NCBI GenBank assembly: GCA_019745565.1
Contig: JAIESW010000028.1
Location: forward strand, 45,609 to 109,608
Reading direction: 5' to 3'
DNA from: Burkholderiales bacterium
Lineage (GTDB): Bacteria; Pseudomonadota; Gammaproteobacteria; Burkholderiales; Ga0077523
DNA length: 64,000 bases
Position numbers and translations under genes: made by a program. Positions within the stretch are counted from its first letter, which is position 1. Each line of letters starts with the position of its first letter. The notes under the pieces were generated by a model. The model ran no database searches. It saw only the letters and a list, made by a program, of their open reading frames with translations, and was not told the DNA's origin. Positions 1 to 8,961 of this stretch are shown here, one piece after another.

Positions 1-521
1 ACGAGGAATGCCGCGAGGCGTTCCTCGGCGCGCATGCTGCCGAGCAGCATCATGACGCCGTGATCGCGCACGATCTCGCGGCTCATCACCTTGTGGAAGT
101 GGTGTTGCAGGCTGTGCAGTTCGCGCGACAGCTCCTCGAGGTGCCCGTAGGGGATCACGCAGACTTCGCTGTCCTCCAGCGCGACCGCGTCGCAGGTGTG
201 CTTGTCGGTGCCGATGCCGTCCATGCCGAGCAGCTCGCCCGCCATGGAGAAGCCGGTGACCTGGTCGCGCCCGTCGACCGCCGTCACCATGGTCTTGAAG
301 AACCCGTAGCGCACCGCGTACAGGGCATCGAACCGATCGCCTGCGCGGTAGACGTTGGTGCCCTTGCGGAACGTGCGCCGCAGGGTGACCAGCTGATCGA
401 GCTTGCCCAGCTCCTCGTCCGACAGACCGATTGGCAGGCACAGTTCCTTCAGGCCGCAGGTCGAACAGGCGACGCGCAGCTTGTCGATGGGGACCGGATG
501 AAGAGCGATCGTTGCCGACAT
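1..521 (-). CDS. fnr: Fnr-type oxygen-sensing transcription regulator (partial)
   Basis: Only the first 173 codons are present; the gene runs off the left edge, so the C-terminal helix-turn-helix is not seen. The N-terminus carries three cysteines in the pattern C-x2-C-x5-C (residues 19, 22, 28) and a fourth in SEVCVIP (residue 121), matching the four ligands of the oxygen-labile 4Fe-4S cluster of Fnr/Anr. The rest of the visible part is a cyclic-nucleotide-binding-type beta roll. Fnr homologues switch on anaerobic and microaerobic genes. It is divergent from hemN, a classical target, with an Fnr-like box in between. The ATG at 521 gives the usual N-terminal length before the first cysteine. 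Assignment is strong; the exact subgroup (Fnr, Anr, Btr) is not decided. Confidence 0.93.
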   Translation of the reverse strand, partial: MSATIALHPVPIDKLRVACSTCGLKELCLPIGLSDEELGKLDQLVTLRRTFRKGTNVYRAGDRFDALYAVRYGFFKTMVTAVDGRDQVTGFSMAGELLGMDGIGTDKHTCDAVALEDSEVCVIPYGHLEELSRELHSLQHHFHKVMSREIVRDHGVMMLLGSMRAEERLAAFL

Positions 522-560
522 GCGGGAGCTCCTGATCCTTACATGACGATGATCCGGCGG

Positions 561-602
561 TTGATCCAGGTCAACGAGGAACGGTCTGCCCGGAACTAGT
601 CT
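561..602 (+). promoter_or_regulatory. Fnr box and candidate -10 of hemN
   Basis: TTGATCCAGGTCAA at 561-574 matches the Fnr consensus TTGAT-N4-ATCAA with one mismatch. A candidate -10 (TAGTCT, 597-602) lies downstream so that a start near 608-609 would place the box centre close to -41, the position of a class II Fnr-activated promoter. The site lies between divergent fnr and hemN and could also affect fnr itself. Confidence 0.7.
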
Positions 603-638
603 TGGAGCCGGTTCGGAAGCTTCTGGATTGCCGTAGGC

Positions 639-2030
639 ATGATACCGCAGAGTTCCCTGGTGATCGACGCAGGACTGCTCAGGCGCTACGACCAGAGCGG
701 GCCGCGCTACACCTCCTACCCGACCGCGGATCGCTTCGTGGAAGCATTCGACGCGGCGACCTATCGGCGGCAGCTGGAGCATCGCGATCTTGGCGGCATC
801 GCGCGCGGGCTATCGCTGTACGTGCACATCCCGTTCTGCAGCAACATCTGCTTCTACTGCGGCTGCAACAAGATCATCACGCGCGACCATGGCAGGTCGG
901 CCAAGTACCTGCGCTACCTCGCCAAGGAAGCCGCGATGGTGGCCGCCGCGGTGGCGGGGAACCGGCAGCTGTGTCAGTTCCACATCGGCGGCGGCACGCC
1001 CACCTTCCTGGCCCCGGAGGAGCTGCGACGGCTGATGGACATCCTCACGTCGCACTTCGCCTTCGCCTCCGACGGCGAGTACTCCATCGAGATCGACCCG
1101 CGCAGCGTCGCGCCGGGGACCATCGGCATGCTGGCGCAGCTGGGCTTCAACCGCATGAGCGTCGGCGTTCAGGACTTCGATCCGGTGGTGCAGAAGGCCG
1201 TGAACCGCATTCAGGACGAAGCGCTGACTCGCGCCGCCGTGGCCGAGGGGCGCGCGGCCGGGTTCAAGTCGATCAACCTCGACCTGATCTACGGCCTGCC
1301 GAAGCAGAACGTCATCGCGTTCAGCCACACCATCGACCGCGTGATCGAGATCGATCCGGACCGGATCGCCCTGTACGGCTACGCGCACCTGCCGCAAGTG
1401 TTCAAGCCGCAGCGGCGCATTGCGGAAGCCGACCTGCCGGATGCCGAGACGCGCATCGACATGATGATGCTCGCAATCCGGCGCTTGAGCGCCGCGGGCT
1501 ACCTGTACATCGGCATGGACCACTTTGCGAAACCCGGCGACGAACTGGCGGTCGCGCAGCGTCAGGGACGGCTGCACCGCAACTTCCAGGGGTACTCGAC
1601 CCACGCGGAGTGCGATCTCGTCGCCCTGGGTGTCACCGCCATCGGCGCCGTGGGCCCCACGTATGTCCAGAACCGCCGCACGCTCGACGAGTACTATGAT
1701 CACCTCGACGCGGGACTGCTGCCGGTGCTGCGCGGGATCGAGCTGTCGGCCGACGATCTGTTGCGGCGGGCGCTCATCCAGTCGCTGATGTGCCATGGGG
1801 CGGTCTCCATCGAGTCGCTGGAGATCGCGCACCTGATCGAGTTCGAACGGTACTTCGCCGAGGAGCTGATGGACCTGCAGACCTTCATCGACGACGGGCT
1901 GGTGGAGCGTGACGACGAATGGCTCACGGTCACGCCGCGGGGGCGGCTGCTGGTCCGGGCGATCTGCATGGTGTTCGACCGGTACCTTCGCACCCAGCGC
2001 CGGGCGGCGACCTATTCGAAGGTGATCTGA
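639..2030 (+). CDS. hemN: Oxygen-independent coproporphyrinogen III dehydrogenase
   Basis: Radical-SAM enzyme that oxidatively decarboxylates coproporphyrinogen III to protoporphyrinogen IX without oxygen, in cytoplasmic heme synthesis. The 463-residue product has the usual HemN length. Its N-terminus contains SGPRYTSYPTADRF, typical of true HemN and not of HemW. The cluster-binding motif HIPFCSNICFYCGC gives cysteines at residues 67, 71 and 74 plus the adjacent C76. GGGTP for SAM binding follows. ATG 639 gives the family N-terminus. The start codon of the next gene lies four bases after the stop, so the two are probably cotranscribed. An Fnr box upstream suggests anaerobic induction. Confidence 0.97.
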   Translation: MIPQSSLVIDAGLLRRYDQSGPRYTSYPTADRFVEAFDAATYRRQLEHRDLGGIARGLSLYVHIPFCSNICFYCGCNKIITRDHGRSAKYLRYLAKEAAMVAAAVAGNRQLCQFHIGGGTPTFLAPEELRRLMDILTSHFAFASDGEYSIEIDPRSVAPGTIGMLAQLGFNRMSVGVQDFDPVVQKAVNRIQDEALTRAAVAEGRAAGFKSINLDLIYGLPKQNVIAFSHTIDRVIEIDPDRIALYGYAHLPQVFKPQRRIAEADLPDAETRIDMMMLAIRRLSAAGYLYIGMDHFAKPGDELAVAQRQGRLHRNFQGYSTHAECDLVALGVTAIGAVGPTYVQNRRTLDEYYDHLDAGLLPVLRGIELSADDLLRRALIQSLMCHGAVSIESLEIAHLIEFERYFAEELMDLQTFIDDGLVERDDEWLTVTPRGRLLVRAICMVFDRYLRTQRRAATYSKVI

Positions 2031-2034
2031 GACC

Positions 2035-2757
2035 GTGTCGGGCAGCGCAGAGCTGATCGTCACCCTGGCGGGCGCCGCTTTCCTCGTGGGCCTGCTCGGC
2101 GGCGTGCACTGCGTTGCCATGTGCGGCGGCATCACGGCGTCGCTGTCCGGTGCGACCGGGCCGAACCTACCGGCGTGGCAGGTGCAGTCGGGCTACAACC
2201 TGGGGCGTATCGGGAGCTACGGTGTCGCGGGTGCCATCGCCGGGACGATCGGCGGGGGCGGGCTACTGCTGCGGGAACTGCTGCCGGTGCAGCTCGCCTT
2301 TTTCATCGTCGCCAACGTCCTGCTCGTGGCGCTGGGTCTGTACCTGGGCGGCTGGTCGCGCTGGATCGTCCGCCTCGAGGAGCCCGGGCGACAGTTGTGG
2401 CGCTTCGTGCAGCCGCACGTCCAGCGGCTGCTGCCGGTGGACAGCTGGCCGAAGGCGCTGGCGGCGGGGGCCCTGTGGGGCTGGCTGCCCTGCGGACTGG
2501 TGTACAGCCTGCTGGCGTCCGCCGTGCTGGCGGGGAGCCCGGCGGGAGGCGCCGCCGTCATGCTGGCGTTCGGTCTGGGAACGGCCCCCAACCTGCTCGG
2601 CGCCGGGTTCGCCCTCGAGAAGACGCGCTCGCTCCTCGGACCCCGGACACTCCGCCGCTGGGCCGGAGCATTGGTCGCCGGGTTCGGGGTGGTGGGGCTG
2701 GCGCGCGCGGCCGACCTCGGGGAACACATCCGCCGCGGGCTGCTCTGCCTACTGTAG
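2035..2757 (+). CDS. TauE/SafE-type membrane protein of the hemN/cco neighbourhood
   Basis: A 240-residue polytopic inner-membrane protein with about six hydrophobic segments. The first segment ends in GGVHCVAMCGG, the characteristic motif of the COG2836 branch of sulfite exporter TauE/SafE-like proteins. Members of this branch are often found beside fnr, hemN and the cbb3 oxidase maturation genes (ccoGHIS), and the two cysteines and the histidine have suggested a role in metal handling or oxidase assembly. That role is inferred from context; no transport substrate can be read from sequence. It starts at GTG 2035, almost touching the hemN stop. No cco genes are in this window. Confidence 0.8.
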   Translation: MSGSAELIVTLAGAAFLVGLLGGVHCVAMCGGITASLSGATGPNLPAWQVQSGYNLGRIGSYGVAGAIAGTIGGGGLLLRELLPVQLAFFIVANVLLVALGLYLGGWSRWIVRLEEPGRQLWRFVQPHVQRLLPVDSWPKALAAGALWGWLPCGLVYSLLASAVLAGSPAGGAAVMLAFGLGTAPNLLGAGFALEKTRSLLGPRTLRRWAGALVAGFGVVGLARAADLGEHIRRGLLCLL

Positions 2758-2800
2758 AGGCGGCAAAGGCCCCGGGCCCCCGAAAAAGGCCTGTTCCGGC

Positions 2801-2830
2801 TTGAGCGGTCGGGGCGAAATAGTCTAATAT
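2801..2830 (+). promoter_or_regulatory. Candidate sigma-70 promoter of rpsB-tsf
   Basis: TTGAGC at 2801-2806 and TAATAT at 2825-2830 are separated by 18 bases, in an AT-rich patch unlike the surroundings. Transcription from here would give an rpsB leader of roughly 170 bases containing the hairpins annotated next. Motif reading only. Confidence 0.45.
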
Positions 2831-2902
2831 TCAAAGTTATCCCGGCTCCGGAGGTCGCATGACCATCCGGGTTCGGGAAATTCGCACATCCGCACCCCCA
2901 AG

Positions 2903-2960
2903 ATCTGCAGTGGTGCCCGGTCCGACCGGGTCTGCAGATGCCCGGTTCACGCGAACCGGG
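2903..2960 (+). promoter_or_regulatory. Structured rpsB mRNA leader (two hairpins)
   Basis: Two adjacent hairpins precede rpsB. The first has an outer 8-bp stem (2903-2910 with 2932-2939) and an inner 6-bp stem CCCGGT/ACCGGG (2916-2921 with 2925-2930). The second is a perfect 8-bp stem CCCGGTTC/GAACCGGG with loop ACGC (2941-2960). In gammaproteobacteria ribosomal protein S2 represses its own operon through a structured rpsB leader; an equivalent role here is inference. Neither hairpin has a terminator T-run. Confidence 0.5.
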
Positions 2961-3006
2961 TTCCAGCGGATGGAGGCTCAACCCGTAGTCGTCAGGAGTG
3001 AAGCAA

Positions 3007-3756
3007 ATGTCCGTGACCATGCGTCAGATGCTGGAGGCCGGCGTCCATTTCGGCCACCAGACGCGGTACTGGAACCCGAAGATGGCGCCGTACATCTTCG
3101 GCCACCGCAACAAGATCCACATCATCCATCTCGAGAAGACCCTCGCGATGTACCAGGACGCGATGAAGTACGTGCGTCAACTGGCTGCCAACAAGGGCAC
3201 CATCATGTTCGTGGGCACCAAGCGCCAGGCTCGCGACATCGTGCGCGAAGAAGCGGTCCGCGCCGGCTGCCCGTACGTCGATCACCGCTGGCTGGGCGGC
3301 ATGCTCACCAACTTCAAGACCGTCAAGGGATCGATCAAGCGCCTGCGCGAGATGGAATCGATGGTGCAGGACGGCTCGATGGAAAAGCTGGTGAAGAAGG
3401 AAGGCCTCATGTTCCAGCGCGAACTCGAGAAGCTCGAGCGCAGCCTGGGCGGCATCAAGGACATGAACGGTCTGCCCGACGCGCTGTTCGTGATCGACGT
3501 CGGCTACCACAAGATCGCCGTGACCGAAGCTGCCAAGCTCGGAATTCCGGTGGTCGGGGTGGTCGATTCGAACCACTCGCCCGACGGCGTCAACTACGTC
3601 ATCCCGGGCAACGACGATTCGAGCCGCGCGATCCGCCTGTATGCGCGCGGCGCCGCGGATGCGGTGCTGGAAGGCCGCAGCCAGATCGTCCGCGAAATCG
3701 TGGGCGGCGACGAATTCGTCGAAGTCGAGACGACCGAAGAACAAGCAGCATCGTGA
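3007..3756 (+). CDS. rpsB: 30S ribosomal protein S2
   Basis: Essential small-subunit protein. The 249-residue product begins [18 protein letters not shown], the standard betaproteobacterial N-terminus, followed by [10 protein letters not shown] and the family block [11 protein letters not shown] chose ATG 3007 because AGGAG at 2994-2998 is eight bases upstream; an in-frame GTG at 2998 would overlap that ribosome-binding site and add three atypical residues. It is first in the rpsB-tsf-pyrH-frr run and is separated from tsf by a hairpin followed by T residues, so S2 can be made in excess over EF-Ts. Confidence 0.98.
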   Translation: MSVTMRQMLEAGVHFGHQTRYWNPKMAPYIFGHRNKIHIIHLEKTLAMYQDAMKYVRQLAANKGTIMFVGTKRQARDIVREEAVRAGCPYVDHRWLGGMLTNFKTVKGSIKRLREMESMVQDGSMEKLVKKEGLMFQRELEKLERSLGGIKDMNGLPDALFVIDVGYHKIAVTEAAKLGIPVVGVVDSNHSPDGVNYVIPGNDDSSRAIRLYARGAADAVLEGRSQIVREIVGGDEFVEVETTEEQAAS

Positions 3757-3763
3757 TGCACGG

Positions 3764-3787
3764 CCCCGGCGACCCGCCGGGGTTTTT
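3764..3787 (+). terminator. Terminator/attenuator between rpsB and tsf
   Basis: CCCCGGC (3764-3770), loop GACCC, GCCGGGG (3776-3782), then TTTTT. It sits eight bases after the rpsB stop and before the tsf ribosome-binding site. Since tsf follows on the same strand without an obvious strong promoter, partial read-through is more likely than full termination. Confidence 0.8.
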
Positions 3788-3849
3788 CATTTCCCGCGGT
3801 GGACGACCCGGTTGACGGGTGCGGTCGCGCGGAAGAATCAGGAGCGAAC

Positions 3850-4740
3850 ATGGCGGAAATCACCGCTTCCATGGTGAAGGAACTGCGCGAGAAGACCGAC
3901 GCGCCGATGATGGAATGCAAGAAGGCGCTGTCCGAAGCGGGCGGCGACATGGCGAAAGCCGAGGAGATCCTGCGGGTCAAGCTGGGCAACAAGGCTGCCA
4001 AGGCATCCGCGCGTGTGGCGGCGGAAGGCATCGTGGGCACCTGGCTCGCCGGTGACGGCAAGCTCGCCGCCATCGTCGAAGTGAACTGCGAAACCGACTT
4101 CGTCGCGAAGAACCCGGACTTCCTGGGGTTTGCGGCAAAGCTGGCTGAGCTGGTGGCGTCGAAGAATCCCGCCGACGTGGCGGCGCTGTCCGCGCTCACG
4201 ATCGACGGCAAGACGGTGGAAGCCACGCGCGCCGAGCTGGTGGGTCGCATCGGCGAGAACATGTCGATCCGCCGTTTCGTGCGCATTCAGGCGAAGGGCA
4301 AGGTCGCCCAGTACGTTCACGGCGGTGCCAAGATCGGCGTCCTGGTGGACGTGGTTGGCGGCGACGAGACGCTCGCCAAGGATCTGGCCATGCACATCGC
4401 TGCGGCCAAGCCCGTGGCGTTGTCGAAGGAACAGGTGCCGGCCGAGCTGATCGAGAAGGAACGCAACATCGCTGCCGCCAAGGCGGCCGAGTCCGGTAAA
4501 CCGGCGGACATCGCAGCCAAGATGGTGGAAGGCAGCGTCCAGAAGTACCTGAAGGAGGTCACGCTGTTCGGTCAGCCGTTCGTGAAGGACGACAAGCAGA
4601 CGATCGAGCAGCTGCTCAAGGCCAAGGGCGCTTCGGTGCCGGCGTTCACGCTGTATATCGTGGGCGAAGGCATCGAGAAGAAGACGACGGACTTTGCTGC
4701 CGAAGTCGCGGCCCAGGCCGCCGCCGCAGCAGCACGCTAG
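3850..4740 (+). CDS. tsf: Elongation factor Ts
   Basis: Guanine-nucleotide exchange factor that recycles EF-Tu-GDP during translation. 296 residues, close to the family norm. The N-terminal UBA-like domain reads [18 protein letters not shown], and the exchange core contains the signature [12 protein letters not shown] with the TDF residues that insert next to the EF-Tu magnesium site. ATG 3850 is preceded by AGGAG at the right distance and gives the conserved MAEIT start; longer readings into the terminator region are not credible. Downstream pyrH follows after 18 bases. Confidence 0.98.
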   Translation: MAEITASMVKELREKTDAPMMECKKALSEAGGDMAKAEEILRVKLGNKAAKASARVAAEGIVGTWLAGDGKLAAIVEVNCETDFVAKNPDFLGFAAKLAELVASKNPADVAALSALTIDGKTVEATRAELVGRIGENMSIRRFVRIQAKGKVAQYVHGGAKIGVLVDVVGGDETLAKDLAMHIAAAKPVALSKEQVPAELIEKERNIAAAKAAESGKPADIAAKMVEGSVQKYLKEVTLFGQPFVKDDKQTIEQLLKAKGASVPAFTLYIVGEGIEKKTTDFAAEVAAQAAAAAAR

Positions 4741-4758
4741 AGCCGACGCGATCGCCCG

Positions 4759-5475
4759 ATGCCGCAGGCCGCCTTCAAGCGCATCCTCCTCAAGCTATCG
4801 GGCGAAGCCCTCATGGGCGACGACAGCTACGGCATCAACCGCGGCGTGATCGAGCGCATCTGCGGCGAGATCGCGGACGTGGTCAATCTCGGTGTCGAGG
4901 TGGGTGTGGTGATCGGCGGCGGCAACATCTTCCGCGGCGTCGCGCCCGGTGCCGCGGGGATGGATCGGGCGACCGCCGACTACATGGGCATGCTCGCCAC
5001 CGTGATGAACGCGCTGGCGCTGCAGGATGCCATGCGCCGCGTTGGCCTCTCCGGTCGCGTGCAGTCGGCGCTCAACATCGAGCAGGTGGCCGAGCCGTAC
5101 ATCCGCGGCAAGGCCATCCGCTACCTGGAAGAAGGCAAGGTCGTCATCTTCGCGGCCGGCACCGGCAACCCGTTCTTCACCACCGACACCGCGGCGGCAT
5201 TGCGCGGCATGGAGATGAACGTCGACATCGTGCTTAAGGCCACCAAGGTGGACGGGGTCTACACCGACGATCCGAAGACCAATCCGGACGCCATGCGCTA
5301 CCAGCAACTCACCTTCGACGAGGCCATCGTCAAGAACCTGAAGGTGATGGACGCCACCGCACTCACCCTGTGCCGGGACCAGAAGCTGCCGATATGCGTG
5401 TTCAGCATCTTCAAGGCGGGGGCGCTGCGGCGGGTGGTGCTGGGCGAGGACGAGGGCACGCGCGTACACGCGTGA
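4759..5475 (+). CDS. pyrH: Uridylate kinase
   Basis: Phosphorylates UMP to UDP using ATP in pyrimidine nucleotide synthesis; bacterial UMP kinases are hexameric amino-acid-kinase-fold enzymes regulated by GTP and UTP. The 238-residue product has the N-terminal phosphate-binding stretch [14 protein letters not shown], the glycine-rich block [11 protein letters not shown] and the uridine-site region [16 protein letters not shown]. The position between tsf and frr is conserved widely in bacteria. The product supplies UTP for CTP synthase, encoded at 21166. Confidence 0.98.
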   Translation: MPQAAFKRILLKLSGEALMGDDSYGINRGVIERICGEIADVVNLGVEVGVVIGGGNIFRGVAPGAAGMDRATADYMGMLATVMNALALQDAMRRVGLSGRVQSALNIEQVAEPYIRGKAIRYLEEGKVVIFAAGTGNPFFTTDTAAALRGMEMNVDIVLKATKVDGVYTDDPKTNPDAMRYQQLTFDEAIVKNLKVMDATALTLCRDQKLPICVFSIFKAGALRRVVLGEDEGTRVHA

Positions 5476-5507
5476 GGCAGGCAACTTAAGGGGCAAGGGG
5501 ACGACGC

Positions 5508-6065
5508 ATGATCGCTGACGTCAAGAAGACCACCGAGCAGAAGATGCAGAAGTCGCTCGAAACCTTGAAGGCCGATCTCGGCAAGGTCCGCACCGGTCGC
5601 GCGCACACCGGGATCCTCGACCACGTCAAGGTCGACTACTACGGCAATCCGACGCCCATCAACCAGGTGGCGAACGTCACGCTGATCGACGCCCGCACCA
5701 TCGGCGTCGCGCCGTTCGAGAAGAAGCTGACCCAGGCCATCGAGAAGGCGATCCGCGAGTCGGATCTCGGACTCAACCCGGCGTCGGTGGGCGACATGGT
5801 GCGCGTGCCGATGCCTGCGCTCACCGAAGAGCGCCGGCGCGACCTCATCAAGGTGGTGAGAGGGGAGGCGGAGAACGCCCGCGTCGCGATCCGCAACGTG
5901 CGCCGCGAAGGCAACGACCAGTTGAAGAAACTGCTCAAGGACAAGAAGGTGGCGGAGGACGAGGAGCGTCGCGGGCAGGACGACATCCAGAAGCTCACGG
6001 ACCGCTACATCGCCGAGGTCGAGAAGGCCCTGTCGGCGAAGGAAGCGGAACTCCTCGCGGTTTAG
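5508..6065 (+). CDS. frr: Ribosome recycling factor
   Basis: Splits post-termination ribosomes together with EF-G. 185 residues, exactly the usual size. The N-terminal helix begins [18 protein letters not shown], the hinge region contains [14 protein letters not shown], and the C-terminal coiled region ends [13 protein letters not shown]. It starts 32 bases after pyrH with AAGGGG-type sequence upstream and is followed directly by uppS, so translation and envelope genes are probably cotranscribed. Confidence 0.98.
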   Translation: MIADVKKTTEQKMQKSLETLKADLGKVRTGRAHTGILDHVKVDYYGNPTPINQVANVTLIDARTIGVAPFEKKLTQAIEKAIRESDLGLNPASVGDMVRVPMPALTEERRRDLIKVVRGEAENARVAIRNVRREGNDQLKKLLKDKKVAEDEERRGQDDIQKLTDRYIAEVEKALSAKEAELLAV

Positions 6066-6074
6066 GGCCTGACC

Positions 6075-6878
6075 TTGGCCAAGCACGAAAGCTCGACGCT
6101 CGATGTCCCGGCCACAGGCGCGGTGCCGCGGCACGTCGCCGTCATCATGGACGGCAACGGGCGCTGGGCGAAGAAGCGGTTCCTGCCGCGCGTCGCCGGC
6201 CACAAGCGTGGCGTGGAAGCGGTGCGCGACGCCGTGCGCGCGTGTGCGGGCGCCGGCGTCGAATATCTCACGCTGTTCGCGTTCTCGAGCGAGAACTGGC
6301 GCCGGCCGGCCGACGAGGTCTCGTTTCTCATGCAGCTCTTCGTGCGCGCGCTCGAACAGGAAGTGGCGCGGCTGCACGAGAACGGCATCCGACTGAAGAT
6401 CGTGGGCGACCTGTCGGCGTTCGAGCCGCGGTTGACGCGTCTCATCACCGATGCGGAGAAGCTGACCGCCGACAACGACGGCCTCACCCTCACCATCGCC
6501 GCGAACTACGGCGGCCGCTGGGACATCCTGCAGGCGGTGAACCGGCTGTGCGCAGCCGATCCTTCGAAGGCCGGCCGCTACACCGAGGAGGACCTCGCGC
6601 CGTGGCTCGCCATGAGCTACGCGCCCGAGCCGGACCTGTTCATCCGCACCGGCGGCGAGCAGCGCGTGAGCAACTTCCTGCTGTGGCACCTGGCCTACAC
6701 CGAACTCTATTTCACCGATACGCTGTGGCCGGATTTCGGCGACGCGGAGCTGCGTCGGGCCTTCGAGTTCTACTGCACGCGCGAGCGCCGCTTCGGACGC
6801 ACGAGCGAGCAGGTGGCCGGGCGCGACGACGCCGAGCCGACGCCGCGCCGGATCGCCTCGGACGCCGCGGGCCGTTGA
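6075..6878 (+). CDS. uppS: Undecaprenyl diphosphate synthase
   Basis: Cis-prenyltransferase that extends farnesyl diphosphate with eight isopentenyl units to make the C55 lipid carrier for peptidoglycan and O-antigen. The 267-residue protein has the catalytic motif [16 protein letters not shown] near the N-terminus, then [11 protein letters not shown] and the C-terminal motif [19 protein letters not shown]. No suitable ATG precedes the catalytic motif: the start is TTG 6075, nine bases after the frr stop, or possibly GTG 6123, which would leave a very short N-terminus. Next to cdsA and dxr, it draws on the same isoprenoid pathway. Confidence 0.96.
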   Translation: MAKHESSTLDVPATGAVPRHVAVIMDGNGRWAKKRFLPRVAGHKRGVEAVRDAVRACAGAGVEYLTLFAFSSENWRRPADEVSFLMQLFVRALEQEVARLHENGIRLKIVGDLSAFEPRLTRLITDAEKLTADNDGLTLTIAANYGGRWDILQAVNRLCAADPSKAGRYTEEDLAPWLAMSYAPEPDLFIRTGGEQRVSNFLLWHLAYTELYFTDTLWPDFGDAELRRAFEFYCTRERRFGRTSEQVAGRDDAEPTPRRIASDAAGR

Positions 6879-6896
6879 CGCCGTCCCGCCCGAACT

Positions 6897-7721
6897 ATGC
6901 TGCGGCAGCGGATCCTGACGGCAGCGGTGGTGTTGCTGGTGGCGCTGGCCGCGCTGTTCTGGTTTCCCAACGCCGCATGGTCGCTGTTCGTCGCGCTCGT
7001 GACGACACTCGGCGCCTGGGAGTGGGGGCGGCTGTCGGGCTGGCGCCCGCTCGCGCGCGTGGCCTATGCGGCGGTGATCGGGGCGAGCTGCATCGCGATC
7101 TTCATCGCGCTGTCACACGGTGCCACGGTCGTGCAGCAGGAGCGGTTCGACCTCGCGATCTTCGGCATCGCGCTGGCCTTCTGGGTATGTATCGCGCTGC
7201 CGTGGATCGCGTGGCGCTGGCGCCTGCGCAGTCCGCCGGCACTGGCACTGGTCGGATGGTGGGTGCTGGTGCCTGCGTGGCTGGCGGCAACCCGCATGCA
7301 ACTGCACCCGGCGCTGCTGCTGGCACTGCTCGTGGTCATCTGGATCGCCGACACGGCGGCGTACTTCGCCGGCCGGCGCTTCGGCCGCAACAAGCTGGCA
7401 CCGCTGGTGAGTCCGGGCAAGACCTGGGAAGGCGTGGCCGGCGCGTTTCTCGGCGTGGTGGTCTACTTCATGGTGCTCGGCGCGTTGCGCATTCCCGCCT
7501 TGCCCGAGCTGCTGCGCTGGCCGGTGGTGGCGGTGTTCTTCGCGATGACGGCGCTCGGCATCGTGGGTGATCTCTTCGAGTCGTGGATGAAGCGCGAGGC
7601 CGGTGTGAAGGACAGCGGGACCTTGCTGCCCGGCCACGGCGGCGTACTCGACCGCATCGATGCGCTGACCGCGAGCCTGCCGCTCGCGGGGCTCGCCGCG
7701 CTGACGATCCTCGCCCCCTGA
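6897..7721 (+). CDS. cdsA: Phosphatidate cytidylyltransferase
   Basis: Inner-membrane enzyme converting phosphatidic acid and CTP to CDP-diacylglycerol, the precursor of bacterial phospholipids. 274 residues with about eight hydrophobic segments. The signature region is intact: SPGKTWEG in the middle and [18 protein letters not shown] then [14 protein letters not shown] at the C-terminus, with the acidic residues used for metal binding. Standard position between uppS and dxr. Confidence 0.97.
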   Translation: MLRQRILTAAVVLLVALAALFWFPNAAWSLFVALVTTLGAWEWGRLSGWRPLARVAYAAVIGASCIAIFIALSHGATVVQQERFDLAIFGIALAFWVCIALPWIAWRWRLRSPPALALVGWWVLVPAWLAATRMQLHPALLLALLVVIWIADTAAYFAGRRFGRNKLAPLVSPGKTWEGVAGAFLGVVVYFMVLGALRIPALPELLRWPVVAVFFAMTALGIVGDLFESWMKREAGVKDSGTLLPGHGGVLDRIDALTASLPLAGLAALTILAP

Positions 7722-7734
7722 TGGAACGCACGGC

Positions 7735-8946
7735 ATGCACGGCGTAGCGATCCTCGGTTCCACCGGCAGCGTCGGGCGCAATACGCTCGACGTGATCGCC
7801 CGACATCCGGACCGCTTCCGCGCGGTGGCGCTGTCGGCTCACCGGCAGATCGATGTCCTGTTCGAACAGTGCCTGGCGCATCGGCCGGACCTGGCAGCCG
7901 TTGTCGACGCCGACGCGGCGCAACGCCTGCGTGATCGCCTGGTGGAGGCCGGTGTGCCGACGCAGGTGATGAGCGGTCCGGACGGCCTCGAGGCCGTGGC
8001 GACCCACGATCGGGCGCAGTCGGTGATGGCCGCCATCGTGGGCGCCGCGGGTCTGCGACCGACATTGGCGGCCGCCGAGGCGGGCAAGCGCATCCTGCTC
8101 GCCAACAAGGAAGCGCTGGTGATGGCGGGCGCGGTCTTCATGGATGCCGTCCGGCGCGGCGGTGCGACGCTGCTGCCGATCGACAGCGAGCACAACGCCG
8201 TGTTCCAGTCGTTGCCGCGCGGCTACGGCGGCGATCTCGCCGGATCGGGCGTGCGCCGCATCGTGCTCACCGCGTCCGGCGGGCCGTTCCGCACGCTGCC
8301 CCTGGAGCGCTTCGCGGCCGTAACGCCGGAGCAGGCCTGCGCCCATCCGAACTGGGTCATGGGCCGCAAGATCTCGGTGGATTCGGCGACCATGATGAAC
8401 AAGGGCCTCGAGGTCATCGAGGCCCACTGGTTGTTCAATGCGCCGCCCTCGGCCATCGAGGTGGTGATCCACCCCCAGAGCGTGGTGCATTCCATGGTGG
8501 AGTACGTGGACGGATCGGTGATCGCCCAGCTCGGCAACCCCGACATGCGGACACCGATCGCGCACGCGCTCGCGTATCCGGAGCGGGTCGAATCCGGAGC
8601 CGCGCCCTTGCAGCTCGCGGCGGTGGCCGCGCTCAGCTTCGAAGCACCGGATCCCGCGCGCTTTCCCTGCGTCGGTCTCGCCTTCCGCGCACTGGAGCAG
8701 GGCGGGGCGGCCCCGGTCGCCCTCAACGCCGCCAACGAGGTGGCCGTGGCGCGGTTCCTCGAAGGGGCACTCACGTTCGATCGGATTCCGGCACTGGTCG
8801 AGGCGGTCGTCGCACGAACGCCCACGACCGCTGTCCATGACCTCGATGCCGTATTCGAGGTGGATGCCGGTGCCCGCCGCGCCGCTGCGGCCTGGCTCGA
8901 AAAGAACAACGCCGTGCGCGGCGCCGCTGCGCGCGCCGGCGCTTGA
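7735..8946 (+). CDS. dxr: 1-deoxy-D-xylulose 5-phosphate reductoisomerase
   Basis: NADPH-dependent enzyme that rearranges and reduces DXP to 2-C-methyl-D-erythritol 4-phosphate, the committed step of the MEP isoprenoid pathway. 403 residues. The Rossmann start is [30 protein letters not shown] is the NADPH/linker region; [12 protein letters not shown] contains the metal-binding DSE triad; [14 protein letters not shown] is the C-terminal active-site helix. ATG 7735 follows cdsA by 13 bases. Confidence 0.98.
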   Translation: MHGVAILGSTGSVGRNTLDVIARHPDRFRAVALSAHRQIDVLFEQCLAHRPDLAAVVDADAAQRLRDRLVEAGVPTQVMSGPDGLEAVATHDRAQSVMAAIVGAAGLRPTLAAAEAGKRILLANKEALVMAGAVFMDAVRRGGATLLPIDSEHNAVFQSLPRGYGGDLAGSGVRRIVLTASGGPFRTLPLERFAAVTPEQACAHPNWVMGRKISVDSATMMNKGLEVIEAHWLFNAPPSAIEVVIHPQSVVHSMVEYVDGSVIAQLGNPDMRTPIAHALAYPERVESGAAPLQLAAVAALSFEAPDPARFPCVGLAFRALEQGGAAPVALNAANEVAVARFLEGALTFDRIPALVEAVVARTPTTAVHDLDAVFEVDAGARRAAAAWLEKNNAVRGAAARAGA

Positions 8947-8961
8947 AGGGGAGCTAAACCC

